Part shown: piece after piece, positions 36,975 to 44,617 of the stretch
Position numbering within the stretch: the stretch's first letter is position 1
Layout of the letters: the number at the start of each line of letters is the position of its first letter
From: Mycolicibacterium porcinum
GTDB lineage: Bacteria; Actinomycetota; Actinomycetes; Mycobacteriales; Mycobacteriaceae
Length of the DNA stretch: 64,000 nucleotides
NCBI GenBank assembly: GCA_002086835.1
Contig: MVIG01000001.1
Span: forward strand, 124,001 to 188,000
Direction: 5' to 3'
The notes under the pieces: model-generated
The model's database searches: none
Told to the model about the DNA's origin: nothing
What the model saw: the letters and a program-made list of their open reading frames with translations, nothing else
Made by a program: the position numbers and the translations under genes

Positions 36975-37633
36975 CAAGGCGGTCGGCGGGGCTGGCGGTG
37001 GCGCTCGCACTGATCGTCGTGGCGTTTCTCGGATACTCACTGCCGCCCTACCTCACCGGCGGAACCCGGGTGCAGTCCACGTTCGGGCTGCACTACCCGC
37101 TGCTGGTCGCCCACGTCCTGTTCGCGAGCGTGGCGATGGTGTGCGCGGTCGCGCAGATCTGGCCGGGCCTGCGCCGTCGGCACCCGGTGCTGCATCGGCG
37201 CACCGGACGTGTGTACGTGGCGATGGCGATCCCAGCTGCCGTCTGCGCCATGGTGATCGGCGCGGCGACACCGTTCGGCCCGATCCTGAGGGTCAGCGAC
37301 GTCGCGCTCGGGGCGCTGTGGTTGTGGTTCACCATCGACGGCTTCGTGGCGGCGCGGCGCAGGCGCTTCGATGTGCACCGCCGTCAGATGCTGCGCAGCG
37401 CGACTCTGGCGCTGTCGATCATCACCAACAGAATCTGGTCGCCGGTGCTGTACCTGAGTTTCGAGCCGTTGCGCGACAGCGTCTTCGGCGGGAGCGAAGA
37501 GAAATTCGTCTGGGCGGTGGCGGGTGTGGGCGGCTGGTTGGGCTGGACGATTCCGCTGCTGGTGCTGCAATTGTGGATGGGGCGACGGGCAGCGCGCACC
37601 GATTCGCGGTCGGAGTCACTGAGCCGGGTCTGA
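36962..37633 (+). CDS. DUF2306-type polytopic membrane protein
   Basis: A 223-residue membrane protein with about 6 transmembrane segments (ALIVVAFLGYSLPPYL, LLVAHVLFASVAMVCAVAQIW, MAIPAAVCAMVIGAATPFG and others). The motif LRRRHPVLHRRTGRVYV with conserved His, and RRRFDVHRRQMLRSA, are typical of DUF2306 proteins, which may bind heme. The ATG at 36962 is 7 bases after a TACCCT -10, so it is probably leaderless, and it sits inside the operator of the divergent TetR gene. The 3' end overlaps the next TetR gene by 18 bp on the other strand. Function unknown. Confidence 0.85.
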   Translation: MAYASRRSAGLAVALALIVVAFLGYSLPPYLTGGTRVQSTFGLHYPLLVAHVLFASVAMVCAVAQIWPGLRRRHPVLHRRTGRVYVAMAIPAAVCAMVIGAATPFGPILRVSDVALGALWLWFTIDGFVAARRRRFDVHRRQMLRSATLALSIITNRIWSPVLYLSFEPLRDSVFGGSEEKFVWAVAGVGGWLGWTIPLLVLQLWMGRRAARTDSRSESLSRV

Positions 37634-38161
37634 GGTGGCGGTGATGCGATCGATCACCGCCAGTAGGCCGTCGTCCAGGTCGGCCTTGACGACATGGCCG
37701 CCGAGTGCGCGGTGCAGGGCGCTGTAATACAGGCCGTCGCCCATGAGCTTCACCGCCCGGGCCACATCGAGGTCGCCGAGGGCGTCGTGCAGGACGTTCA
37801 GCCAGTCGGCTGAAACAGTCTCGATGACCGTCCGTGCGTGACTGTCACCTGCCTGCTGCAGCCGGGACACCGCCACCAGGGTCCGGTCGAGCGGTGTGCC
37901 CGCATAGTGCGAGGACCGGATGTAGTAGCGCGCCGGACCTTCCTCGGCTGTCCGCATCGCTTGTACATCCTCGGCCGCCAGCGTCAGGAGCCGTTCGCAC
38001 ACTGCGGCGGCGAGGCGATCTTTGGACGGAAAGTGGTAGAGCAGGCCGCCTTTCGACACGCCCGCTTTGGCGGCCACCGCGTCGAGGGTGGCATAGCGCT
38101 CACCTTCGACGGCGAGGACATCCTCGTAGGCGTCGAGGATGCGGTCCCGCGACGAAGCCAT
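37616..38161 (-). CDS. TetR family repressor of the divergent MFS transporter
   Basis: A 181-residue TetR regulator: RDRILDAYEDVLAVEGERYATLDAVAAKAGVSKGGLLYHFPSKDRL is a clear N-terminal HTH (in parts), with the SKGGLLYHF variant common among efflux-pump repressors. The gap to the divergent MFS gene is 78 bp and holds a perfect palindrome over the MFS -10 box. It probably represses the transporter and itself until a toxic ligand binds. Confidence 0.93.
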   Translation of the reverse strand: MASSRDRILDAYEDVLAVEGERYATLDAVAAKAGVSKGGLLYHFPSKDRLAAAVCERLLTLAAEDVQAMRTAEEGPARYYIRSSHYAGTPLDRTLVAVSRLQQAGDSHARTVIETVSADWLNVLHDALGDLDVARAVKLMGDGLYYSALHRALGGHVVKADLDDGLLAVIDRITATSDPAQ

Positions 38162-38192
38162 GTCGAGAGCTTACGACAACGCTGTCGAACTG

Positions 38193-38212
38193 TACCGTCT
38201 GGACGGTATAGT
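38193..38212 (+). promoter_or_regulatory. Operator over the MFS promoter
   Basis: The palindrome TACCGTC-TG-GACGGTA (38193-38208) has perfect 7-bp arms, and one more arm base pair set with a single mismatch. It overlaps the -10 hexamer TATAGT (38207-38212) of the MFS gene; TGTCGA at 38183-38188 is a possible -35 with an 18-bp spacer. The position fits direct repression by the divergent TetR. Confidence 0.8.
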
Positions 38213-38239
38213 TTGGGCTCGTCACGTCGGTCGAGTCAC

Positions 38240-39496
38240 ATGGAGAAGCTGGTCATGCGGGTGTATCGCGACGTGCTCCGGGCGCCGGGAGTACTGAACG
38301 TGACAGCTTCGCAGCTGTTCGCCCGCCTGCCGCTGGGCATGCTCAACCTGGCGATCCTGCTGCACGTCCAGTCGAAGACCGGGTCCTACGCATTGGCCGG
38401 CGCCGCGGTGGCATGCGTCAGCATCGGGGAAGCGCTGGCCATGCCTGTCACCGCGCGCCTCGCCGGCCGTGCCATGGTGGTGACCCTGGTCGCTGCGGCC
38501 CTGACGAACAGCGCCGCCATGCTGGCGTTGGCATTCGCCGGTGCCGCTCCGGCGCTGGTACTGGTTCTCGGAATGCTCATCGGCGCATCCGTGCCGCCGC
38601 TGATGCCGGTGGTTCGAGCGCTCTACCCGCAGCTGGTGCCCCGCGACGGGGTCCGCGCATTGTTCGCGTTCGACACCACCGCGCAGGAACTGATCTGGGT
38701 GGCCGGCCCGGTGGCCACGACCTTCCTCGCCTCTGCCTTGTCGACCGCGATGCCGCTGGTGGCCTCCGCGGTGGTGACGGTGGTCGGAACCGGGTGGTTT
38801 CTGCTGGGCGCCAGGAATCTTCGGCCGCCCACAAGCAAAGGCGCTTCCGCCTTCGGCCGGGTGATCGCCAACCGCACGGTCATCCTCGCGATGGCCACCA
38901 GCCTCGCCCTGGTCGCCTCGTTCATGGCCCTGGAAGTGGGCATCGTCGCCGCCTTCGGACGCACCGGTGTCACCGCCGGCCTCGCGATCGCAGTGGCCAG
39001 CGTGGGATCTCTCCTCGGCGGCTTGGTGTTCGGGCATCGGCGATTTGGGCTCGCCGGGCTCGTGGCCGCGTTGGGAATCGTGGCCGCCGGTACCGCCGTC
39101 TTCGGCCTTGTCGACAACCTTTTCCTGCAGTTCTGCGCACTGTTCGTGTCGGGCTCGGGCTTTGCCCCGGCGATGTCCGCGTTGTATCTGATGGTGTCGC
39201 GGGAGATCGAAGAGCACGCGGCGGCAGAGGCGTTCGGTTGGCTCAACAGTGCGGCACTGGGGGGCGGGGCCGCGGGCACCGCATTCGCGGGCGTGGCCGC
39301 CGACGCGCACGGCGCATCTGGTGCTGTGGTGGTGTCGGCGGTGCTGGCGACCCTGGCCGTCTGCAGCCCGGTGGTGGCCCGAATCGCCGGTCCGCTGAGA
39401 GGTCTCGTGGACCCACCCGCAGCGGATGATCTTCGGGGAACCCACGAACCCGACCCGATGTGCAGCAGCCCCGGTCCGGTCACCAAATGCCGATGA
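38240..39496 (+). CDS. MFS transporter
   Basis: A 418-residue membrane protein with about 12 transmembrane segments, related to the sugar/drug-efflux type MFS proteins. Segments such as LFARLPLGMLNLAILLHVQSK at the N-terminus and the SVGSLLGGLVFGHRRFG loop are typical of this branch. The ATG at 38240 is chosen as the first start after the palindrome-covered promoter. Control by the adjacent TetR suggests efflux of a toxic compound. The 3' end overlaps the dicarboxylate transporter gene by 17 bp on the other strand. Confidence 0.9.
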   Translation: MEKLVMRVYRDVLRAPGVLNVTASQLFARLPLGMLNLAILLHVQSKTGSYALAGAAVACVSIGEALAMPVTARLAGRAMVVTLVAAALTNSAAMLALAFAGAAPALVLVLGMLIGASVPPLMPVVRALYPQLVPRDGVRALFAFDTTAQELIWVAGPVATTFLASALSTAMPLVASAVVTVVGTGWFLLGARNLRPPTSKGASAFGRVIANRTVILAMATSLALVASFMALEVGIVAAFGRTGVTAGLAIAVASVGSLLGGLVFGHRRFGLAGLVAALGIVAAGTAVFGLVDNLFLQFCALFVSGSGFAPAMSALYLMVSREIEEHAAAEAFGWLNSAALGGGAAGTAFAGVAADAHGASGAVVVSAVLATLAVCSPVVARIAGPLRGLVDPPAADDLRGTHEPDPMCSSPGPVTKCR

Positions 39497-40931
39497 GTTT
39501 CATCCAGCCTCCACCGATGAGCGTCCAGATCAGGATGATCACGATGCTCATCAGGAAGCCGATCCGGAACAGCTCGCTGGTCTTGACGTACCCGGAACCG
39601 TAGATCACACCGGCCGGACCGGACGAATAGTGGGCCAGACCTCCGAACAGGTTGCCGATGAACCCGAACACCAAGGCGGAGAACAAGGGCGGAGCGCCGG
39701 TGGCGATCGCGGCGCCGACGAACACCGCGTACATCGCGACGACGTGCGCCGTGTTCGAGGCGAAGAGGTAGTGCGAGTAGAAGTAGACCAGGGTCAGGAT
39801 CGCGAACGCCGCGAGCCACGGCAGGGAACCCACCGCCCCGGCGACCGAGTCGCCGATCCAATCGATCACGCCCAGTTCGTTGAGTTCGTTGGCCATCCCG
39901 ACGAGCACGCCGAAGAACACCAGGGTGCTCCAGGCCGAGGTGTTGTCCGCCAGGTCCTTCCACGACAACACACCGGTGATCAGAAGGATGGCGATTCCGG
40001 TGAAGGCGGCCGTCGTCGCGTCGACCCGCAGCAGATCGGTGAGGCACCACAGCACCAGCAGCAGGATGAAGGTGGCCGCCATGATCCATTCCTTGCGCGA
40101 CATCGGGCCCGCCTCGCGCAACTGGTCCCGTGCCTGCTGCGGCGCGTCCGGGGTCTTGGTGACCGTCGGCGGATACACCTTGGACATCACCCAGGGCACT
40201 GCCACCAGGCTCACCACGCCGGGGACGATCGCCGCCAGCGCCCACTTGCCCCAAGAGATTTCGACCCCCAGCTTTCCCGCGGCCTCCTGCGCGACGGGAT
40301 TGCCCGCCATCGCGGTGACGAACATCGCCGAGGTGATGACGTTGACCTGCAACGCCGTGAGGGTCAGGTAGGCGCCGAGGCGTTTGCGCGACTCCTCAGG
40401 TTCAGGATGCGAATCCTCGAGATGGCTCAGCGAAGCGACGATCGGGAACACCACACCGCCGCAGCGTGCGGTGTTCGACGGTGTCGCCGGCGCGAGTATC
40501 AGGTCCGTCAACGCCATCCCGTACGACAGTCCGAGCGTGGAGCGACCCAGCCTGGTGACGAACATCAGCGCGATGCGCCGCCCGAGTCCCGTGATCAAGA
40601 ACCCCTCGGCGATGAAGAACGCCGCGACGATCAGCCACACCGTCGTATTCGCGAATCCGGACAGGGCACGCGCCGCTGTCTCGGTCTTGGTCAGCATCGC
40701 CGCGGTCATGCCGATCAGCGCCACCGCACCGGTGGGAAGGGGCTGCAGGATCAATGCCAGGATCGTGCCGAGGAAGATCCCGAACATCCGCATGCCGGTG
40801 GGTTCCACGCCCGAGGGCACCGGCAGGAAGTACACCACCGCCGCCACCAGGACCGGGATGCCGGCCTTCCACAGGTACGGAACCCAGGGTGGGGTCTCGG
40901 ACGCCGTGGCGGACTCTGCGGTGGAGGTCAT
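39480..40931 (-). CDS. DASS/SLC13-type di- or tricarboxylate transporter
   Basis: A 483-residue secondary transporter of the divalent anion:Na+ symporter (DASS) family, most like the plant/bacterial 2-oxoglutarate/malate translocator branch. About 12 hydrophobic segments are seen, with the substrate-site loops LAPATPSNTARCGG and FASNTAHV (the paired S-N-T motifs). It lies 21 bases after sdhB on the same strand, so uptake of C4-dicarboxylates and their oxidation by succinate dehydrogenase are probably co-expressed. A GAAGGGA site precedes the ATG. Confidence 0.9.
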   Translation of the reverse strand: MTSTAESATASETPPWVPYLWKAGIPVLVAAVVYFLPVPSGVEPTGMRMFGIFLGTILALILQPLPTGAVALIGMTAAMLTKTETAARALSGFANTTVWLIVAAFFIAEGFLITGLGRRIALMFVTRLGRSTLGLSYGMALTDLILAPATPSNTARCGGVVFPIVASLSHLEDSHPEPEESRKRLGAYLTLTALQVNVITSAMFVTAMAGNPVAQEAAGKLGVEISWGKWALAAIVPGVVSLVAVPWVMSKVYPPTVTKTPDAPQQARDQLREAGPMSRKEWIMAATFILLLVLWCLTDLLRVDATTAAFTGIAILLITGVLSWKDLADNTSAWSTLVFFGVLVGMANELNELGVIDWIGDSVAGAVGSLPWLAAFAILTLVYFYSHYLFASNTAHVVAMYAVFVGAAIATGAPPLFSALVFGFIGNLFGGLAHYSSGPAGVIYGSGYVKTSELFRIGFLMSIVIILIWTLIGGGWMKLIGIW

Positions 40932-40952
40932 CGGCGTAGTCCCTTCGCTGAT

Positions 40953-41702
40953 TCAGTTCCTGGGCCCGCGCAGTCGCGCCCGCACCACTTCGCGATTGAC
41001 CGCTGCGACCGCGGTGAGCGGAATGCCCTCGGGGCAGACTTCGGAGCATTCGCCGTAACTGGAGCATGGCCCGAATTCGCGTTCCATCTGCCCGACGAGT
41101 CTGGTGGCCCGGCGCGACCGTTCCTGCCTGCCCCGGGTGACGGTGCCCAGATGCAACAGCTTGGCCCCCGCGAACAGGTGTGCCGCTCCGTTGGGGCACG
41201 CCGCCACACATGCTCCGCACCCGATGCAGGCCGCGAAATCCAAGGCGTACTCGGAGTCGTCGTGCGGCAGCGGCTCGGCGTCGGCATCGGCGGCCGTGCC
41301 CGCGTCGACGGCGATGTGCCCGCCCGCGGCGATCATCCGGTCCAGTGCAGAGCGGTCCACTACCAGATCGCGCACCACCGGATAGGCCGCCGAACGGAAC
41401 GGCTCGATACGGATGCGCGCGCCGTCGCGGTAGGACCGGACGTGTTGTCGGCAGGCGGGTGTCTTGGGTACCGGCCCGTGCGGTCGTCCGTCGACGGTGA
41501 TCCCGCAGGATCCGCACACGCCTTCGCGGCAGTCGGAATCGAAGGCCACCGGATCCCGGCCGGCTGCCACCAGGGTGTCGTTGAGCCGGTCCAGCAGCTC
41601 CAGCAGCGACATCTCGGGCGTCGCGTCGTCGACGACGTAGTCCTCGAATCGGCCCTCCGAGGCGGCATCGGGTTGGCGCCAGATCTGCAACGTCAGCCTC
41701 AT
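40953..41702 (-). CDS. sdhB: Succinate dehydrogenase/fumarate reductase iron-sulfur subunit
   Basis: A 249-residue SdhB carrying electrons from FAD to quinone. The [2Fe-2S] motif is C58-x4-C63-x2-C66-x17-C84. The C-terminal ferredoxin-like part has C159-x2-C162-x2-C165-x3-C169 and C213-x5-C219-x3-C223 for the [4Fe-4S] and [3Fe-4S] clusters. The ATG at 41702 overlaps the sdhA stop (ATGA). Similar to the mycobacterial Sdh1 type (Rv0247c family). Confidence 0.95.
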   Translation of the reverse strand: MRLTLQIWRQPDAASEGRFEDYVVDDATPEMSLLELLDRLNDTLVAAGRDPVAFDSDCREGVCGSCGITVDGRPHGPVPKTPACRQHVRSYRDGARIRIEPFRSAAYPVVRDLVVDRSALDRMIAAGGHIAVDAGTAADADAEPLPHDDSEYALDFAACIGCGACVAACPNGAAHLFAGAKLLHLGTVTRGRQERSRRATRLVGQMEREFGPCSSYGECSEVCPEGIPLTAVAAVNREVVRARLRGPRN

Positions 41703-43675
41703 ACGTAGTTCCTCGTCTGCAGTGGAACGGCCGCGAACGTCAGGGGCTCGTCGTGACGGACCGGCAGGCCGTCCGGCCGGTGCTCCCAGGCCGAGACGAA
41801 ACACCACCTGTCGTCGTCGCGTTCGGCCTCACCGTCGGGACTCTGGTGCTCGACGCGGAAGTGCGCGCCGCACGACTCGTCCCGGTCCAGCGCATCGATA
41901 CACATCAGGCGGGCCAGGCCGAGGAAATCGGCCACCCGCCCGGCCTTTTCGAGTTCCTGGTTGAACTGGGTGCCGGATCCGGCCACCCGTAGGTCCGACC
42001 AGAACTGCGTGGTCAGCTCGTCGATGGCCGCGATCGCGGCGGTCAGTCCCTGTGCTGATCGGGACACTCCGCAACCGGTGTAGAGCACGTCGCCGAGCCT
42101 GCGGTGGAACCGGTCGGGTCCCTGAGTGCCGCCGACCGCCAGTAGCCGCTCGATGCGCTCGCTCACCTGCGCCAGCGTGCGGGTCACCGCCGGATCGTCG
42201 GCACCTGGCGGCGTCGTGCCGAGCAGGCCGGCCAGGTAGTCGGGTACCGAGTACGGCAAGGTGAACCATCCATCGACGCAGGCCGACAGCAGTGAGTTCG
42301 CACCGAGGCGGTTGGCGCCGTGGTATCCCCAGCCGGCCTCACCCGCGACGAAAAGACCTGGGATGGAAGTCATCTGATCGAAATTGCTCCACAGGCCACC
42401 CATCGAGAAGTGGGCACCGGGCGCGATCCGCATCGGCACCCGATAGGGGTCCTCGCCGGTGGCGTCGCGGTACATCGAGAACAGGTTGCCGTACCGTTCG
42501 GCGATCTTCTCGGAACCCAGGCGGGCCAGCGCATCTCGGAAGTCCAGGTAGACGCTGTTCTTCAACGGCCCGACGCCGCGCCCGGCTTCGATCTGGGTGC
42601 GGGCGGCCCGCGACGAGACGTCGCGTGGGGAGAGGTTGCCGTACGACGGGTACATCCGCTCGAGGTAGTAGTCCCGTTCGTCTTCGGGGATGTCGTTGGG
42701 GTCGCGGTCGTCACCCGCGCGCACCGGCACCCAGATTCGGCCGTCGTTGCGCAGGGACTCGCTCATCAGAATGGTTTTCGACTGCCACTCGGAGTTCACC
42801 GGCAGCGCCGTGGGATGGAACTGGATGAACGCGGGGGAGGCGAACAAGGCGCCCCTCAGGTGGGCCCGCCACGTCGCGCTCGCGTTGGAGTTGCGAGCCA
42901 GGGTCGAGCGGAAGAATACGTTGCCGTAGCCGCCCGTGGCCAGCACCACCGCATGGCCGGTGGTGGCCCGGATCTCCCCGGTCACCAGATTGCGGGTGAC
43001 GATTCCGCAGGCGCGACCGTCTTCGACGATGACATCGAGCATCTCGGTGCGGGTGTGCAGGGTGACACTGCCGGCCGCGACTTGCCGCAGAAGTGCCTGA
43101 CTGGACGCGATCTGGAGTTGCTGGCCCGTCTGCCCGCGGGTGTAGTAGGTGCGTGACACCTGTACGCCGCCGAATGAGCGGGTCGCCAGGCTGCCTCCGT
43201 ACTCCCGTGCGAACGGTGCGCCGATGGCGTTCATGTGGTCGATGACGCGGGCGGATTCACGTGCCAGACGGAAACAATCCGCCTCGCGGGCCCGAAAGTC
43301 ACCTCCCTTCACGGTGTCCTTGACGAACCGTTCCACGCTGTCGTTGTCGACCTTGCGGGCCCGGGCCGCGTTGATGCCGCCCTGGGCGGCCACACTGTGC
43401 GCCCTGCGGGGTGCATCGTGGAAGGTGAAACATTCGACGTGGTAACCGAGTTCGCCGAGCGCTGCGGCGCAGCCCGCACCGGCCAGGCCGGTCCCCACCA
43501 CGATGACGGTGAACTTGCGCCGGTTCAGCGGGCTGACCAGCCGATAGTCCAGGGTGCGTCGTTGCCAGGCCGCGGCGGGGGCACCGTCGGGTACGCCGCC
43601 GCTGATCTGGCCACCCACTGTGCGTAGCCCCGCGAGTGGGTCGTTCGATCCGGTTTCGGCCTCGCGCTGGGTCAT
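41699..43675 (-). CDS. sdhA: Succinate dehydrogenase/fumarate reductase flavoprotein subunit
   Basis: A 658-residue flavoprotein that oxidises succinate to fumarate (or the reverse). The dinucleotide-binding motif VIVVGTGLAGAGCAAALGELG is at about 57-77; the covalent-FAD His is His93 in RAHSVAAQGG; the substrate-site HPTALP and the C-terminal GANRLGANSLL are also present. The start at 43675 overlaps the sdhC stop; an in-frame extension upstream lies inside sdhC and is rejected. Length and order match the mycobacterial Sdh1 operon. Confidence 0.95.
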   Translation of the reverse strand: MTQREAETGSNDPLAGLRTVGGQISGGVPDGAPAAAWQRRTLDYRLVSPLNRRKFTVIVVGTGLAGAGCAAALGELGYHVECFTFHDAPRRAHSVAAQGGINAARARKVDNDSVERFVKDTVKGGDFRAREADCFRLARESARVIDHMNAIGAPFAREYGGSLATRSFGGVQVSRTYYTRGQTGQQLQIASSQALLRQVAAGSVTLHTRTEMLDVIVEDGRACGIVTRNLVTGEIRATTGHAVVLATGGYGNVFFRSTLARNSNASATWRAHLRGALFASPAFIQFHPTALPVNSEWQSKTILMSESLRNDGRIWVPVRAGDDRDPNDIPEDERDYYLERMYPSYGNLSPRDVSSRAARTQIEAGRGVGPLKNSVYLDFRDALARLGSEKIAERYGNLFSMYRDATGEDPYRVPMRIAPGAHFSMGGLWSNFDQMTSIPGLFVAGEAGWGYHGANRLGANSLLSACVDGWFTLPYSVPDYLAGLLGTTPPGADDPAVTRTLAQVSERIERLLAVGGTQGPDRFHRRLGDVLYTGCGVSRSAQGLTAAIAAIDELTTQFWSDLRVAGSGTQFNQELEKAGRVADFLGLARLMCIDALDRDESCGAHFRVEHQSPDGEAERDDDRWCFVSAWEHRPDGLPVRHDEPLTFAAVPLQTRNYV

Positions 43676-44445
43676 GACACCAACCCGGTCCACACGGCGA
43701 TCGGAATCGTCATGTTGCCAAGCATCACTGCCAGTGCGAGTGCGCCCCCGAGAACCACGCCCACCTGGCGGGCCCGGGCTCCGGTGACCCCGAGATCGTT
43801 GACGGCGGTCCACAATCCGTGCAGCAGATGGGCGCCCAGAACCGCCATCGCCAGGAGGTAGAACACCGCCACACCGGGCCGGCTGAAGCTCGCGATCAGA
43901 TTGTCGTATGCGTGACTGGTGGACTCGGTGGCGCCGGCGAAGGACGCACTGGCGAAGGGCCGGGTTCCCACCGTCAGGTCGAGGATGTGGAACACGATGA
44001 ACAGCAACAGGACCAGCCCGCTGACCAGCATGGTGCGTGCTGTGAACGACCGCAGTCCCAACCCTCTCCTACGGAACCGCCCCCGTGCCACGTGCGCACG
44101 CCGGGTCAGCAGTACCGCGCATCCGACATGGGCGATCAAGCAGCTCGCCAGCACCACCCGGAAGATCCACAGTGCCCCCTCATAGGGCAGCAACGGTTCG
44201 AGCAGCGTGCGCAACCAGACCGCGTAGTCGTCGAAATGTTGCGCGCCGGTATACACCTTGAGGTTGCCGATCATGTGCACGAGGACGAAGAGGGCGAAGA
44301 CGATCCCGGTGCCGGCCATGACGAGTTTGAGCGTGACCGAGGACGGCTCGACGCGCCAGGCCCAGTGCGGGCGAGCGACAACGGGACCCCGGGGTACTTC
44401 GTGCCCGGCGTCGGGGTCGGAAACGGTCTCGGCGTTGGCAGTCAT
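43672..44445 (-). CDS. sdhC: Succinate dehydrogenase cytochrome b subunit (diheme, single-subunit anchor)
   Basis: A 257-residue membrane anchor with five transmembrane segments, the type B anchor that holds two hemes in one subunit. Candidate heme-ligand histidines include those in VLVHMIGN (His57), LIAHVGC (His106), IVFHILD and LGAHLLHG. No separate sdhD gene is seen, in line with this type. The ATG at 44445 gives a hydrophilic N-terminus of about 35 residues. First gene of the sdhC-sdhA-sdhB-transporter operon. Confidence 0.92.
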   Translation of the reverse strand: MTANAETVSDPDAGHEVPRGPVVARPHWAWRVEPSSVTLKLVMAGTGIVFALFVLVHMIGNLKVYTGAQHFDDYAVWLRTLLEPLLPYEGALWIFRVVLASCLIAHVGCAVLLTRRAHVARGRFRRRGLGLRSFTARTMLVSGLVLLLFIVFHILDLTVGTRPFASASFAGATESTSHAYDNLIASFSRPGVAVFYLLAMAVLGAHLLHGLWTAVNDLGVTGARARQVGVVLGGALALAVMLGNMTIPIAVWTGLVS

Positions 44446-44553
44446 CGCATGCAGACCTCCTGCGGCTGCGACGCTACCGGGCCGCCGGTGAGGCTGCAGG
44501 CCAATTGGCACCCTCGTCAATGGGAAATCGGTTCCCGCCTGTCGCGCGTTGAA

Positions 44554-44569
44554 CAGGAGTAATCTCCTG
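44554..44569. promoter_or_regulatory. Palindrome upstream of the arylsulfatase
   Basis: The perfect dyad CAGGAG-TAAT-CTCCTG lies 48 bp before the arylsulfatase start, in the gap shared with the divergent sdh operon. Its centre contains TAATCT (44560-44565), a TANNNT -10 for the sulfatase gene. It may be an operator that controls the sulfatase promoter. Confidence 0.5.
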
Positions 44570-44617
44570 CGCGATCAGTCGTACCGGTGCTGAATCGCCA
44601 ACCGGAGTGAGGTCGCC

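Noticed and set aside
37838-38239. N-terminal extension of the MFS gene over the TetR gene
   Set aside because: The open frame continues upstream through the divergent TetR gene and its operator; the promoter lies just before 38240, so the real start must be after it.
39426-41708. A plus-strand open frame of 760 codons opposite the DASS transporter and sdhB
   Set aside because: Both opposite-strand genes are certain; the frame is full of Gln/Arg/His/Gly runs and has no start or motif support.
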